Source of the DNA: Rhodamnia argentea
Taxonomy: Eukaryota; Streptophyta; Magnoliopsida; Myrtales; Myrtaceae
NCBI RefSeq assembly: GCF_020921035.1
Contig: NC_063152.1
Coordinates: forward strand, 28,023,903 to 28,087,902
Length of the DNA: 64,000 nt
Reading direction: 5' to 3'
The first letter of the stretch is position 1, and the number at the start of each line of letters is the position of its first letter. This document shows positions 23,199 through 35,505 of this stretch, piece after piece. Position numbers and translations under genes: made by a program. The notes under the pieces are model-generated. The model did no database searches, was not told the origin of the DNA, and saw nothing but the letters and a program-made list of their open reading frames with translations.

Positions 23199-24520
23199 TC
23201 ACTTGCCGATACCAATCTTCACGGCACTGCCATCTTCATCAAAATCTGGCAGTGTATCTTCATCTTCCTTAGTCCAATCATCCTCATAATTGCCATCAAA
23301 GTCGTATCCTCATTGTCATCAGCATCTACGCTATCAATCATCGAGTCACCAACATCCGACCAGTCTTCACCACAGTCCCCATCACTTGCATCTTTTCCCT
23401 CCGGGATTACCTCTGCTCTATCCCCATCCTGCTTGAAACTCCCATTCTCGCAAATTGAGGCACAGCAGCAACAAGAGAACGAAGCTTCTCCTTGATAAGC
23501 AACAGGCGATCTTCTCTACTAAATGGGAGCCATGGTATGCTTCCCTCAGGAATACCGAGTCCCTGTCCCCTTTTAGAGATATATAAAACATAGCCAAATG
23601 CATTATCAGCATACGCCTCAGTTGCTGTGAGAATCTAAATTCCTCCCTAAAATGAATGAGTTGATGAACAAGAGTTCTCTTCTCAACAGTGAGGCTCAAA
23701 ATCTCACGGACAACCCCCGCAAACATGCTTCTCTTTCTCTGGCTTACCTGACTGCCATGCCGAGAAATCAGAGTAAGGGGATATATAAGGCATATCTCTG
23801 AATTTATAAATCCTCTTCATCTCACCCCTAGACAAGACCAGACCCTTGGGCAACCTCACTCTATTGAACTTCGGGGGCCTATCAATGGTCAAATTCTTCT
23901 CTTCAATCTCTCTACCCAATTCACCTCTTCAGCAAGCTCCGCGGCAGATACCACGAGCTCTGGATCCCAATGAATTAGCTCTAAACCGGGCCACGCAAGG
24001 TCGCTATGACTCTAAAGTATTGCGGATACCAGGGGCAGATCATATCACGGAATTCTAATGGAAGCCCCAAATCGGTCCTTAAATGCGCATTCTTTTCGAG
24101 TAAAATGCGCTTCTCCAGACACATCATGAGCAATTTCCTCCATTTGACTACCAACAGATCCTCCATCTCACTCGTAACTTCCAACTCCAGAAAAAGCCTT
24201 TCTGCTTCAGGGGTCAACTTGAACTTCAAAGAATAAACCCCTTCTTCTATAATTTCAAACACGGCAGGAAACTTCAACAAAGCAATCGATCGTCGTTTTT
24301 TATCCAACCCAAGAGCCCTCTTATACCTACACAGTTCCCTCAGCGACATTGTTTGATCAGGTCTGCTTACAAGAATCTTCCTAATCTTGAGAACCAGTTT
24401 CAATTTCTTGTCTCTTTGTATTGCATTATCAAGTGGAAGCTCCTTCCTTCTTTTCACTCCAGCCCTTACTGGATAAGAAGTTCTTACTGGGTGTATCAGA
24501 TTTGCACTGTTCTCTCGCAT
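23199..24520 (-). pseudogene. PORR-domain (WTF1-like) organellar RNA splicing factor, broken copy
   Basis: The intact family member (WHAT'S THIS FACTOR 1) is a chloroplast protein that binds group II introns with an RNase III partner. Here the minus strand carries the family order: VKRRKELPLDNAIQRDKKLK, SLRELCRYKRALGL, FPAVFEIIEEG, LPLEFRDMICPWYPQYFRV, then GLELIHWDPEL, NRVRLPKGLVLSRGE, EILSLTVEKRTLVHQL, REEFRFSQQL, MFYISLKGDRDSVFLREAY and an acidic C-terminal tail ending at 23199. The frame changes at least four times: near 24000, 23920, 23715 and 23520, and probably again in the acidic tail near 23440. The first ATG (24520) leaves little room for a transit peptide. Codon-level similarity stays high between the shifts, so the copy is fairly young or the sequence has indel errors. 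A pseudogene is the best reading. Confidence 0.85.
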
Positions 24521-25958
24521 AATCAAAGTTTTGCCCAAAAATGGAGTCTTTTCCGGAAAATATGGGGATCAAAAGGTACGTGATTTCACAGGCAATGTGG
24601 GTCTTTCGAGAAGAGAGAAAGGAAGAAAAGTTAAGGGTTGAAGCAACAGTCTCTGTTCCATATTAGCTTCATCGAAGGAAAGAGACCAAGCAAACACCTC
24701 CCAACAGAGGAGCCGGTAATTTCACGAGCAGCAGCTGAGCCGAGCGAACAAAGCGTCGCCGCTAATTTCCTTATAAATAGATTTTTTTTTTCACTGTAGT
24801 AATTTCTAAGAATATTTTGATTTCAGCTTTTAATTTTTAGGATGTTTGCCAATGTCTTTAATAATTTTTTAGAGACAATGATAAACTTTCTGAAAGAATG
24901 GCTCTTTTAGTTTTATCAAGAGATAATTACAGTAGAAGTCCAGAATTAGTTACAAAAGTACAATTGTGTTCTAAAACTTGCAAAAAATACAATTAAATTC
25001 TAAGATTTGTTAAGTTGGTTCATTCGAATCCTTACCGCTGATTTCGTCCAATTTAACTAATGAAAAATATTGATGATAATGTGATTAAATAATAAAATAT
25101 AAAGTTAAAACGACGTCGTTTTGATAAAAAATTCTATTTTTAACATAAATTTTATTTAAATTAAATTCAAAAAATAAACTAAAAGAAAGAGAGTAGAAAC
25201 CACGCACAGAGGGCTACAAGCCCTCCATTGCCCCCACCATCACCAAGAAGAGCAAGCGAGGGTGAGGGATGGTCGACAAGAGTCATCAGGCCCTAGCTAG
25301 GTATCGATGACCTTCGCCCGAACCCGATCGGTGGTGAGGGCTATTTTAATTTAGCTTATTTCTTAAATTTAATATAAATAAATTTTGAATTAAAAATTAG
25401 ATTTAGACCAAAATGCCATTGTTTTAGCCACTCCAAGATAAAGAAAATAAAAAAGATAATGTGAACATTAGTTAAATAGGACGGGGTTAATGGACAAGCT
25501 TGATTAAATCAATTTGATAAGTTTTAGGATTTGATTATCCTTGTTGTAAAGTCGGCGATGGCGAAGGAAGGGGGAGAGAGAAAAAAAAAGGGAAAAGAGT
25601 AAAAATAGAAAAAAAATTCAAAAAAACATAATGAACAAAAAATGCTTCTCAATTAGGTATTTCTTTGAAACCATTTAAGCACTTTGGACCTTTATTTGAA
25701 ACAAGATTTACTTTAGGTTCTTATTTAAGAAAATGAGGATATTTCGGGTCTTTATTTAAAAATTTTCCTAAATTATAAGAAATTTATTGCACTTATCCTT
25801 TTCATTAATAAAACGATAATTGTAGAAATAAAGAATTGCACATGAAAATTTTCCGTTCTTTTGGTCTTTATTAATAGTACGAATTTTCACAATCGCTGAG
25901 GAGTCTTGAACTTGAGAGCTCAACTCAGTCGCCGGAGCTAAGAGGTAATAAGAGACGA
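24521..25958. other. AT-rich intergenic region with a G+C-rich island
   Basis: Mostly AT-rich with no gene. A short G+C-richer island at about 25196-25345 (GGGCTACAAGCCCTCC and then Arg/Gly-rich-looking triplets) differs in composition from its surroundings and may be a transposon fragment of unknown family. Confidence 0.35.
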
Positions 25959-28900
25959 ATGGCGAAGCCGACGAAGAGACGGGATCGTGGCGTTGCATCG
26001 AGTTCGGCTGCAGCGCAGAACCGAAAACAGCCCGATGCATCCACTGAACAGGACGTGCTGAGTGACTCGACCTCAGATCGCAAGCTCATTCTCATCTTCG
26101 TCGTGTTCTTCGTACTTTCCCCTGCCATCGCCGTTCTTGTGTACCTCAAATACGCTCCGGTTACGGAGACCCCAAGCTCTTCTGCACGAGGAGGAGGGTT
26201 TGTCAAGACTGATGTGACTTACCAAGAAGTTCTAGCTGTAAGTACTGCTTTGTGAGGGGGAAAAAGTTTTCATTTTTCTTGTTGAATTTTGCAAAAAGCA
26301 GAGAGGGGAGTTTTGAGTTTTCCCATGTCGTAATTTTGTGAAGAAATTCAGGATAACTCTAGGGTCTTCGAGAATGCCTCCCGACGGAATTTCGGGAATC
26401 CAGTGCTTGCTTACATCACCCCATGGTAAGTCCTATCGTCAATCCGGATTTGCTTAATCTATTATTTGGTGTTGATAAGTTCCATTAGAGCTGTTTTTGT
26501 TTCTAGCGTGGAGCTTGTGTCTGTTGATTTTCAGTTGTTTCTAATGGTTTGATGAATTGGAAGAGATTGGCCTCTGTTCATATAACTTGGACACTTTGGA
26601 AATTCTGTGCTTGCGTTTGGTTGACAAATGTAGTTCCCATTAGCATGGGTAGGATATTGTTGTTGTCATTTAGCTTATTTGGTGCACTACACCTACTTCG
26701 ACTTAGGTTGCCTTTCAAGTTTCGGATTAGATTTTACAGTACTGGTGCTTCAATCTTTTTCTTACGGTGTTTTTGTGAATGTTGAGATGTTGAGATTCTT
26801 GTTTGGGGAAGATACTCAATATAGAAAAACCTGAACTTTGCAGGAACTCAAAGGGCTGTGAGATAGCAAAGCGGTTCAACTCCAAATTTACCCATTTGTC
26901 ACCTGTGTGGTATGAACTCAAGAGGTATGCCCCTTCTCAGATATCGTTCAACCATTAACTATGTCAAGTCTAATCCCTTGTCACTTAAGTATGTGGTTAT
27001 AATGTGCCTATTCACAGTAATTTGCCTTAACCTAATAGTTTAAGCTTTTGGTTAAACATTCGAATACGGTATCAAAGTTTAGGTCAATACTTGAAGTCCT
27101 GGCACTCCTCTCTAAAATCATTGCTTGTGGTGGGTTACAACAACTTCCTCGCGTGATAAGGGTCTTGCCCATTTCACAATAGAGAGCCAAGTTGAGCACA
27201 TGTGAAGGAGTGGCTTGCACATGAGGAGTGACAAGTATAATCCCGCATCGCTTAAACAAGTGGTTATAATATAATGTGCCTCATATACATGTAGTTTCCT
27301 TCCACCTAATAGCTTAAGTTTTTGGTTTAGAGTTTCTAACAAGCTATGTCTGCTAATTTAAGAAGTCTACTCATCTATTGGTCTCTCAACTGCCTATAAA
27401 GCAGATTGAGCTTATCTTTCCTCAGAAGAGGCAAGTCCTGAGAGGTTGTGGTGTGGTATTTCTGGTTTTTTGTACCCTTTGATAAGTAACATTGAGAACC
27501 GATGTTGGTATTTAGGCATTTTGGAGATACATCATTTGAGGTGTGAATTTTGTTGTTTTCTTTGACATAAATGTCTCCAGAGGCTAGAGTTCTTCTTATG
27601 TTGAGAACTTTGGAATCTAGAGTGGCGATACCCACTCACTTGTAACTTCTCAATCCACAGCCAAGGAAGCAGCTTAACCTTGGATGGGAGACATAATGCT
27701 GATGCGGAGTGGATCTCAGAGCTCAGAACGAAAGGGGATGCTCTGGTATGGTAACATTTTCATTTAAGACTTCAGGTTAAGGTTGACAAGTTGGATATTT
27801 TAATCTCTCAGATTGCTTGCTTGAGAATTTGCTTGGATGTTAACAAATTAGACTTATTGCTGGCAAAGATGTTTTAGTTGAGGTGTCAAAACCGATGTAC
27901 CTTCTACCTTTTGCCTACTTTCAAGGTGCTACTTTAAGCCGTACTATAATCTGCAGGGGACCTTTGACCAGAGACCTCTCCATAATTTGTGTTTAAGTTG
28001 TTATATTCTAAGTTAGGTATTTTACTCCATGCTTTCAACCTAATGAAGCTCTTTGTGATCAGGTTTTACCTAGAGTTGTTCTGGAAGCACTTCCTACAGA
28101 GCTGCTTAGGAAGAAGAAGCAGAGGGCCAAAGCTATTCAGCTGATAGTAACAGAGTGCGAGTGAGTTTCCGTCATCCTCAGTGGGTTACTTCTTAAATGA
28201 CAGTCCTATCGCTTGTTAAGTCTTGAATTAGATATCTGGAAGAAATTTACCTTGCAGTTTGTTTTAGCTTTTCCTAACTGGAAGTTGATTTATATAACAT
28301 GACGTAGAACGATTTCCCCTCTCTCATCATCATAAGTCAATTCCCTTGTCCACTCTAATACAAAGAAGGGGCCTTTTTGTTAGAAGTTCTTAAATATAGG
28401 CGATGCTGATAAAGGTGCCTTCTCATTTATTAACTCTTTAACTGCCCTTTGTCTTTTAGGGAAATGGGTTATGATGGCATTGTGCTGGAATCCTGGTCAA
28501 GGTGGGCTGCTTATGGGATCTTACATGATCCAGATTTGCGGACTATGGTATAGAATTGCGCTTGAATCAAGAATTCATTCTCGATTATGCAGTTATTCTG
28601 ATCTTTCTAAAATTTATCCTAGTGTATTGGGATTTCAAAGTTGTTTTGACCAGAATGTTTATACTCGATTGGTTGTATGATTGGATGTTGATGTAACCTG
28701 CTTCAACTCTGGATAGATAAATGTTTCAATATGGTCCCTATGAGCTCCAACAGTATGGTATTCTGATCCTTTTGTCTTACTTGAAGAATCTGCTGTTTTG
28801 GATGTAGGCACTCCAATTCATACAGGAACTTGGACGTGCACTTCATTCTGCCAGCTTGGAAAGGAATGTGGGGCAAAAATTGCAGTTGGTCTATGTAATA

Positions 28901-29493
28901 GGTCCCCCACGTTCAAAAGAGCTAGAAATGCATGACTTCGGGCCAGCAGATCTTCAAAGCTTGGACGGTGCTGTAGATGGCTTTTCTCTTATGACCTATG
29001 ACTTCTCAGGCCCTAATAATCCAGGTCCTAATGCCCCTTTGAAGTGGATTCATTCCGTAATGCGGCTGCTTCTAGGTAGTGGTGGGGATAAAGGACTTGC
29101 CCACAAAGTATTTGTTGGCCTCAACTTCTATGGAAATGATTTTGACCTTTCCGGAGGTACTTAATATTCCTCACTCAATTAGCATACTGTTGCTAATGGT
29201 GTTGAAAGAGCTACGTGTTTGACTTTTGTTGAATTCCTGGTTTAGGTGGTGGAGCAATTACCGGAGCAGATTACTTGTCTTTGCTGGAAAAGCACAGTCC
29301 TTTACTGCGGTGGGAAAACAATAGCGAGGAGCACTTCTTCGCGTACACTGATCAAAACAATGCCAAGCATGCGGTTTTTTACCCATCATTGATGTCAATA
29401 TTCCTCCGCCTTGAGGAAGCACGTTATTGGGGAGGTGGCATCTCAATTTGGGAACTAGGGCAAGGTCTTGATTACTTCTATGATCTTCTTTAA
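25959..29493 (+). CDS. chitinase-domain-containing protein 1 (CHID1/SI-CLP)-like GH18 protein
   Basis: Exons: 25959-26237, 26352-26425, 26844-26924, 27661-27745, 28063-28160, 28460-28547, 28808-29156 and 29246-29493. They are in phase and give 433 residues, close to CHID1 length. The N-terminus is basic and Ser/Ala-rich, followed by a single membrane segment at about residues 43-63 (LILIFVVFFVLSPAIAVLVY), suggesting a type II signal-anchor protein with a lumenal GH18 barrel. Barrel landmarks: FGNPVLAYITPWNS (beta-1), KFTHLSPVWYELK, MGYDGIVLESW (209-218, Glu216 at the catalytic position), GFSLMTYDFSGPN and GGGISIWELGQGLDYFYDLL at the end. The canonical DxxDxDxE motif is reduced to DGIVLE, as is usual in CHID1 proteins. 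Carbohydrate binding rather than chitin hydrolysis is therefore likely (family knowledge). Intron 3 holds a TRIM-like relic. Confidence 0.93.
26962..27341 (+). mobile_element. TRIM-like element (copy D), both terminal repeats present, in CHID1-like intron 3
   Basis: Two direct terminal repeats of about 107 and 115 bases: about 26962-27068 (TGTCAAGTCTAATCCC start) and 27227-27341 (TGACAAGTATAATCCC start, TCTAACA end). Both share TGGTTATAAT and CCTAATAG(T/C)TTAAG. Directly after the first repeat is GGTATCAAAG, resembling the tRNA-Met primer site, and before the second is a purine-rich GAGGAG. The internal part is only about 158 bases and has no coding capacity. This is the plan of a TRIM. The repeats differ at many sites, so it is an old fossil. 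It sits in the sense orientation in the intron. Confidence 0.68.
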
Positions 29494-30705
29494 AACCTTG
29501 GCTTCACGGTGTTCTATCCTGATTCTTGGAAGGTATAGAAATTTGTCAAAATACCTTTCAACAGTTTTTTTATTTGAAAGGAATTGTCTTTTTTCAGTCG
29601 AATATCTGGTCTTGTAATTTGCAGAGGTAACAGCTCACAACCACGATATTGCAATCTGAAAGGCACAAATACAGGGAAGAGCTGTGACAGAATCATCAAT
29701 CTCAACGTGCGAGCTCGTATTGTTACAATGGCTTAAGATTGAGTTCCCCTTAGTCCAGTAATCTTCTTTCCTCATAAAATTTTCCCGTGACTGTTCTAGT
29801 TGTGCGACTGCTAAGCGAGTGCTGCTGCTTCGGATAATGCGTAGATGAATGATTTCTGCTAGTGCTATCTATCTAGTGAAAGAGACCAGTTATTGTAACC
29901 GAAAAACAAGGAAAGCGAGGAGCCTGGTTACAGCAGGAGCTTACAGCATCAATAATTGACATGTTGCTCTGGATTGCCACAAATATCTCCCTCTTTGTTT
30001 TGGGCTGATGACAACATGAATGGACTAGCTAAAGAAAGCCTTCCCGTTTCCTTCTTTTTCTGAAGTTTTAAGGACGGTGCTCCTTTTTCTTTTGTGTCCC
30101 CAATTTGCCCTTTCATCTTCTTAAGTGGATTTTTGCAGTAATAACTTGTTCTAGGTTTATGTTGTCTTAAATACATTTTTTTTCCAACCAAGTACGTTAT
30201 TAATGAAGATGTCAATTTGTACCCATGATTTTGAGACTATTTGCAACCATCAGTTGCCAATGGGAGAGACAGAAACGTACATGTCGAGTTTTACAATTCA
30301 ATGTACTTCTGTGATACTGTACTGCCACTGATGGCGTTCCCTTTCTCGTGTGTTCCAAAACCTTTCACCAAGTTCTCTCAAATCTCAGCCACACATGCTC
30401 AAGACCATTGACATTGATCAGGCCTCCGCATCCTGGGTAATCACATCCTTATTTGCCACGCGTCATCCTGCTATTGGTTGATTCCCACCCCTCTCATGCC
30501 ACGTCTTTTACTTCCACTCAATGCTCAATCAACCAAATTGCACTCAAAGTGAAGCTAAGGTTTGCCTCAATCCGTCGTCTTCCTCGTTTTCCCGTAGGAA
30601 AGACACCATCTGGGCGATGAAGTCCGTGTTTTGATGGTGTCCCAAGCTTTTTCATCAGTTCATTGAGAACCCCATCAAGCATTTCGGTGTCATAAAAGTT
30701 ATGCC
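29494..30705. other. spacer between CHID1-like and TROL-like genes
   Basis: About 1.2 kb holding the 3' region of the GH18 gene and the promoter of the next gene. No further gene recognised. A CCACGTC motif (ACGT core) occurs near 30500. Confidence 0.35.
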
Positions 30706-33700
30706 ATGGAGGCCCTCAACGCAGCTGGCTTGACACCAATCTCAGACCTTTGTGACAGAAAAAGAGAACCCAGAAAAGCCTTGTACCTCACCACAAGTTC
30801 TGCACTCAAATTATCGAATTCCTCTTCTTCAAGCAACACTTCACCGAACTTTCAAGAGCCTTTGTCTTGGGGCTTCCATGGAGGTCTTGTTCTTGCATCG
30901 TCTCTTATTAACACTGGCTTGGCCAAGGCCTTGACATATGAAGAGGCACTGCAACAGTCAGTGAGCGCCTCAGCCCCTGAGGGTGGCCTCGACTTTGATG
31001 CGCGTGGCGTTCTTGATAATGTCATCAGTTTTGCCAACGAAAACCCGGCTGTCATAGCGGGCGGGGCTGTTATTTTGGCGCTTCCGTTGGTTCTGTCTCA
31101 AATTTTCAAGCCACCAAAGCCATTTGGTGTTGATTCTGCTAGGAATGCTTATGCAAAGCTCGGTGATGACACGAGTGCTCAATTGCTTGATATAAGAGCC
31201 CCTGTAGAATTCAGACAAGTGGGTAGTCCAGATGTCCGCGGTTTGGGCAAGAAACCAGTTTCAATTGTGTATAGGGGAGATGAGAAGCCAGGTTTCTTGA
31301 AGAAGCTGTCCTTGAAGTTCAAGGAGCCAGAAAACATTACCTTGTTCATTCTTGACAAGTAAGATAACAATTACATTAACTGATCAGAATGTCATTATTT
31401 ATTGCACATAGCTGATCTCTTTGTACACTTGGTTGGAATATTCTCAATTCAATCATGGGACCGCGTGACACCTCTCGCACCTATTAACTTAGTATAACTA
31501 CCTGGAGTAATCAGATAATTAAATTAATATCTGCTAAGGCTTATTTGCAGCCTCTAGACCTTCACTTGAATGTGATCCTGGGAGCAACCCAGGATTTTCG
31601 GGAAAGCAGCATGGTTTGCATAATTAGCAAGTAGGACATGGACATGGCACTATTGAGTTAAAACATGACCGCTAAGTTTGTAAGTTAGCATTCAGCCATT
31701 CACTAGACCGGAGACTTACTTGATTGGAGCATAGCAAATGCAAGCATAACTATGACCCAGCAAAATCTGAGATTAGCAAATATCCTGTAATTAAACTAGA
31801 CTTCGCCATTGTAGAACAAAAGGTGCCTAAAAGAAAATTATTGAATGCTTTTTGTGCTAACCAGTCAAATGTGGCTCGATTCGGTAAAACTTATTGGTAT
31901 GACCAAATAGTATACTTTTTACTTTTTTCACCCTGGAATGGTTGTGGAAAACCTATCTATGCATGTTTAATCTGTTAGTTCGGGAGAGTGAAATCGATAA
32001 ATCAGGTTTAAACATTTCTGTTTTCGCAGCAAAGCTATGGAAGCTCACATTGTTTTGTTTTGCTGGAAGCCAGATTCGATGGGAATTCTGAACTTGTTGC
32101 AGAGCTGGTCACTGTGAATGGTTTCAAGGCAGCTTATGCAATAAAAGACGGGGCAGAAGGACCCCGAGGATGGATGGTCATTTCCACGTTATACATTTTC
32201 TTTAGCTTATCTTTGGATCTTTTGTGTGTGTTCTCATTATGATTTGCATGGACTGTGATGTTGCAGAATAGCAATCTCCCTTGGATACCTCCAAAGAAAG
32301 CATTGAGTTTTGATCTTAGCAATCTCACAGAAGCTATTGGCGGAACAATTGAAGTGCGTATTTGAGCTTTTTACTTTACTTTGATGTGCTAGGATTTCAC
32401 TGATGGCTATGTATAGAATTCTTAAGTAATGGTGCACAAACTGTTATTTCTCATGGATTTTTATAGATATAGCATGTTCAGAGTTGAACACAATCAGAAT
32501 TAAAAGAAAGATTCTTGCTGAATGTGTTGTATATGTGTGAAGATGGAGGACAAAGTATGCAGCTGACAAATATAATTGCATTGCATCAGTCCGTCACATG
32601 TGGAGAACAGCTATAGCATTAACTCTTTTACCTTTGCAGATAGAGAAGAAACTTCCTTTGCTCGGCTTTCTTTTTCCAAAATGTAACAGTTATTGCTTAG
32701 TTGACACAGAAACACGTATTTACAGGTTTAAGTTGATATGAATTAATAGTGGAACATGAATAATGTTTGCAGTTGACGTATGTTATACCTGTCCACTGTC
32801 GCTTGATGCTGGTTCTGATTTGTGAAGTTGTCTCTCCAGTAAAAATTAGTATGAATATGTGCTTGCAGGATGGCTCAGATGGCTTGTCGGTTGCCCTTGG
32901 TGTCGCAGCAGCTACTGGATTAGGTCTGCTGGCATTCTCGGAGGTGGATTTGTTATGTCCCTTTCTCTTGATTCTTCTTTTCGAACCCCATTTTTTTTTT
33001 TATCTTTTCCTACAGCACTAATAGACAAGTACTTTGGCTCCACTCAGCATACAATTTAATTCAATTTTCCTTTTAGGTAGAGACAATCCTACAAGTTTTA
33101 GGCTCTGCTGCAATTATCCAATTGGTCAGTAAGAAACTTCTTTTTGCTGAGGTAAGGCTCCACTCTCCAGTACATCGTTTTTCTTGTATTGCTATGTTTT
33201 AAAGTTGCGAGATGAGAGGCACTTCATAGAAAACATCTCTTTGTCAATGTAAAGTGATTATGAGAGATGCTGTGTCTCGTGCAATTTTTGTTGAACAACC
33301 TATTGACACTGCTGAGATTGACGATCTTATTGATGTAAATTGACATTTTCAGTAAGAAATTGCTTTCATGCCTTTCTCAATCGGTGAAATAATTAGTCTT
33401 AGTTCCTCATCATTGTCAATCGCAGGACCGGAAGGAGACACTGCTGCAAGTTGATGAGTTCTTGAACACTGAAGTTGGTCCCAACGAGCTGGTCGATGAT
33501 ATGAAGGTACTGTTGTTGACTGCCTAATCTTTTAGCTATAGAGATGATGATAACTTTGCGAGCTATAGTACAAAATGCATTTGTTACTTACAATTCTTGG
33601 AGATGGTCGAGTACATGTGATTTCTCAAGCTCATAGGCAGTCCAGTGAGTCGTGCTTATATCCATTTATACTTTATCTGAATATTTCAGCAAATTGGAAA

Positions 33701-34274
33701 GGCACTTCTTCCAATGACAGCTAGTAGCAAAGCTCTTCCTGCTCTGACAGAAACTAGCTCGGAGCCCGCTTCCACCAATAATACCATGCAGAAGATTGAA
33801 ATGCCTGCTGCACCAATCACGGAACCGAAAGTAGAAGCAGCTGCAAAACCTCCTATTGAAGTAAACTCAGTACCCAAAGAGGAAGTAAAAGCCGAATCAC
33901 TTCAAGGATTTGCGAGAGCGCTCTCTCCTTATCCATATGTAAGTCTCACTTCCTTTTGTGTCTAGATTTATCCAGTCTGTTCTATTCTATATGCATTTGG
34001 CACAACCTATTTGTGTCCTTCATCCCCCTGAGGTTTCTTAATTAACTCACTCAGTCAGTGCCAAAATTTCTTTTGACATCTCCCGTGTGATTTAATTAGT
34101 GCACTAAGTTTTTAACAGGCAACAAAGTGAGGTTTCTCGGGAATTTTTTATTATCTTTTGATCATATATCACTTATTTAAGATTCACATTATCCAACCAA
34201 TTGTACCGTTAATTTTCTGGTTGCAGTACCCAGATTTTAAGCCTCCAACATCACCTACTCCATCGCAGCCATGA
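30706..34274 (+). CDS. thylakoid rhodanese-like protein TROL (rhodanese-like domain protein 4, chloroplastic)
   Basis: In the family, TROL anchors ferredoxin-NADP+ reductase at the thylakoid membrane. Exons: 30706-31358, 32074-32176, 32267-32353, 32869-32943, 33077-33151, 33426-33506, 33690-33938 and 34227-34274, in phase, coding 456 residues. The N-terminus is Ser/Thr-rich and resembles a plastid transit peptide, with a hydrophobic lumen-type stretch at about 57-75. Membrane segments: about 114-134 ([19 protein letters not shown]) and one or two after the rhodanese domain ([32 protein letters not shown]). The rhodanese domain spans about 144-250. In its active-site loop ([14 protein letters not shown]) Asp217 stands where catalytic rhodaneses have Cys, as in known TROL. 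The Pro/Ala/Glu-rich tail ends [15 protein letters not shown], the FNR-recruiting ITEP region. All parts look intact. Confidence 0.95.
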
Positions 34275-34632
34275 GAAATATTTTCAAGGAAGTCCCACAT
34301 AGAGCATCCGTGGCTGAGCAACCATAGCCGGTAATTCATATCTTTCGACTTCTCAAGTATAAGTCGAGAGTGATTTTCAAGTTCGGTATGGCATATGGGT
34401 TCCCTCTTAGCAAAGCTCCTCCTTGAGTTTGTCATAATTTATAGCTATCGTGTCACCATGTATAATCAATTTGAGGCACTTTCGCTTCGGATTTCTGGTG
34501 GATGTCTGTATGCTCTATTCGGAGTGTAAAATTGAGGTTTCGTTGAGGATTTTCATGTGAAAAAAAGTTAGAGATGTGTTGATGTATTGATCCTTTTTCA
34601 TGTTTCCATCACTAGAAAAGCTAGAGATTGTC

Positions 34633-34638
34633 AATAAA
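34633..34638 (+). terminator. polyadenylation signal candidate of the TROL-like gene
   Basis: AATAAA about 360 bases after the stop codon, followed by T/G-rich sequence. Plant signals are loose, so this is only a candidate. Confidence 0.35.
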
Positions 34639-35284
34639 CTCTGTATGTTGCCAACGTAGATCATTTGCTCTTTATTTCCAAGTATTGTGATTCTGCTCTT
34701 GGAACTGAATGCACTGCTTGTAGCTAAAACTAATTCTTGTGTATTCTCATTTCTGTCTGTACTAACTGGTTTACTCTTGCATGAGTATTACACTCTTTTC
34801 TCCGTTCTTTTTCGACTCCCACCAAATCTTTTACTCCGGCTCTGCCATTTGATGAGAACAGATAAGCATCAGTTTCTGGTACATTTCAACTTTAGAATAG
34901 CAGGATAGCTGGTGGGAGTCCTTCATGATTGACTTCTAGATTCATGGGCAGTACACCAGGAGTCATGGTTCATGATTGAATCCAGATCTGAAGAGCATTT
35001 CGTGTATAGATTGAAGTCGAATAAATACACTATCTCGGAGTGATGTTGGGTATAGTCTGCACTCGAAAAAGTTCGTATGCCATGTCATGTGTCAAACTTA
35101 GGGGTTGACATTTAAACATGTGAACAATATTCATTATCCTATCTACTAGACTGTCGTGTTATTAATCTATCAACTTTGTGAATCGATCTTGGTATATTTG
35201 GCATTATTCCACTTGGCGAAGTGCTTGTTCAATGGTTAGGGATACTCAAGGCAACATCAGAGCATGACACTACTAAAAGCTATT

Positions 35285-35505
35285 AGGAGTAATTAAATAT
35301 TAAATCTTTCTTTCATCTAATAGTTTATGCTTTTAGAATAGTTGGATGTGGTTCTTCAAAATCTCACATGATATCGGAGTAGGAAGTTCTAAGTTTGAAT
35401 ATTTCCACACCTCTATGTACCTCTCCAATTATATATTTTCACTCATAGTACTAGGCAAAAGATTAGCAATTACATATTTTCACTTTTAGTATTAGGCAAA
35501 AAGAT
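35285..35505 (+). mobile_element. TRIM-like LTR relic (copy C)
   Basis: One terminal repeat (about 35285-35368: AATTAAATATTAAATC through ATCTCACA) is followed by a primer-site-like ATATCGGAGTAGG at 35370-35382 and internal sequence matching copy A (TCTAAGTTTGAATATTT, AGTACTAGGCAAAAGATTAG). A 35-40 base internal unit (ATATTTTCACT, then TTAGGCAAAA) is present twice in tandem near 35431-35505. Only one terminal repeat is recognised. Old fossil. Confidence 0.5.

Noticed and set aside
25196-25345. G+C-rich island as a coding exon
   Set aside because: It has no sustained frame or splice context. It looks more like a repeat fragment.
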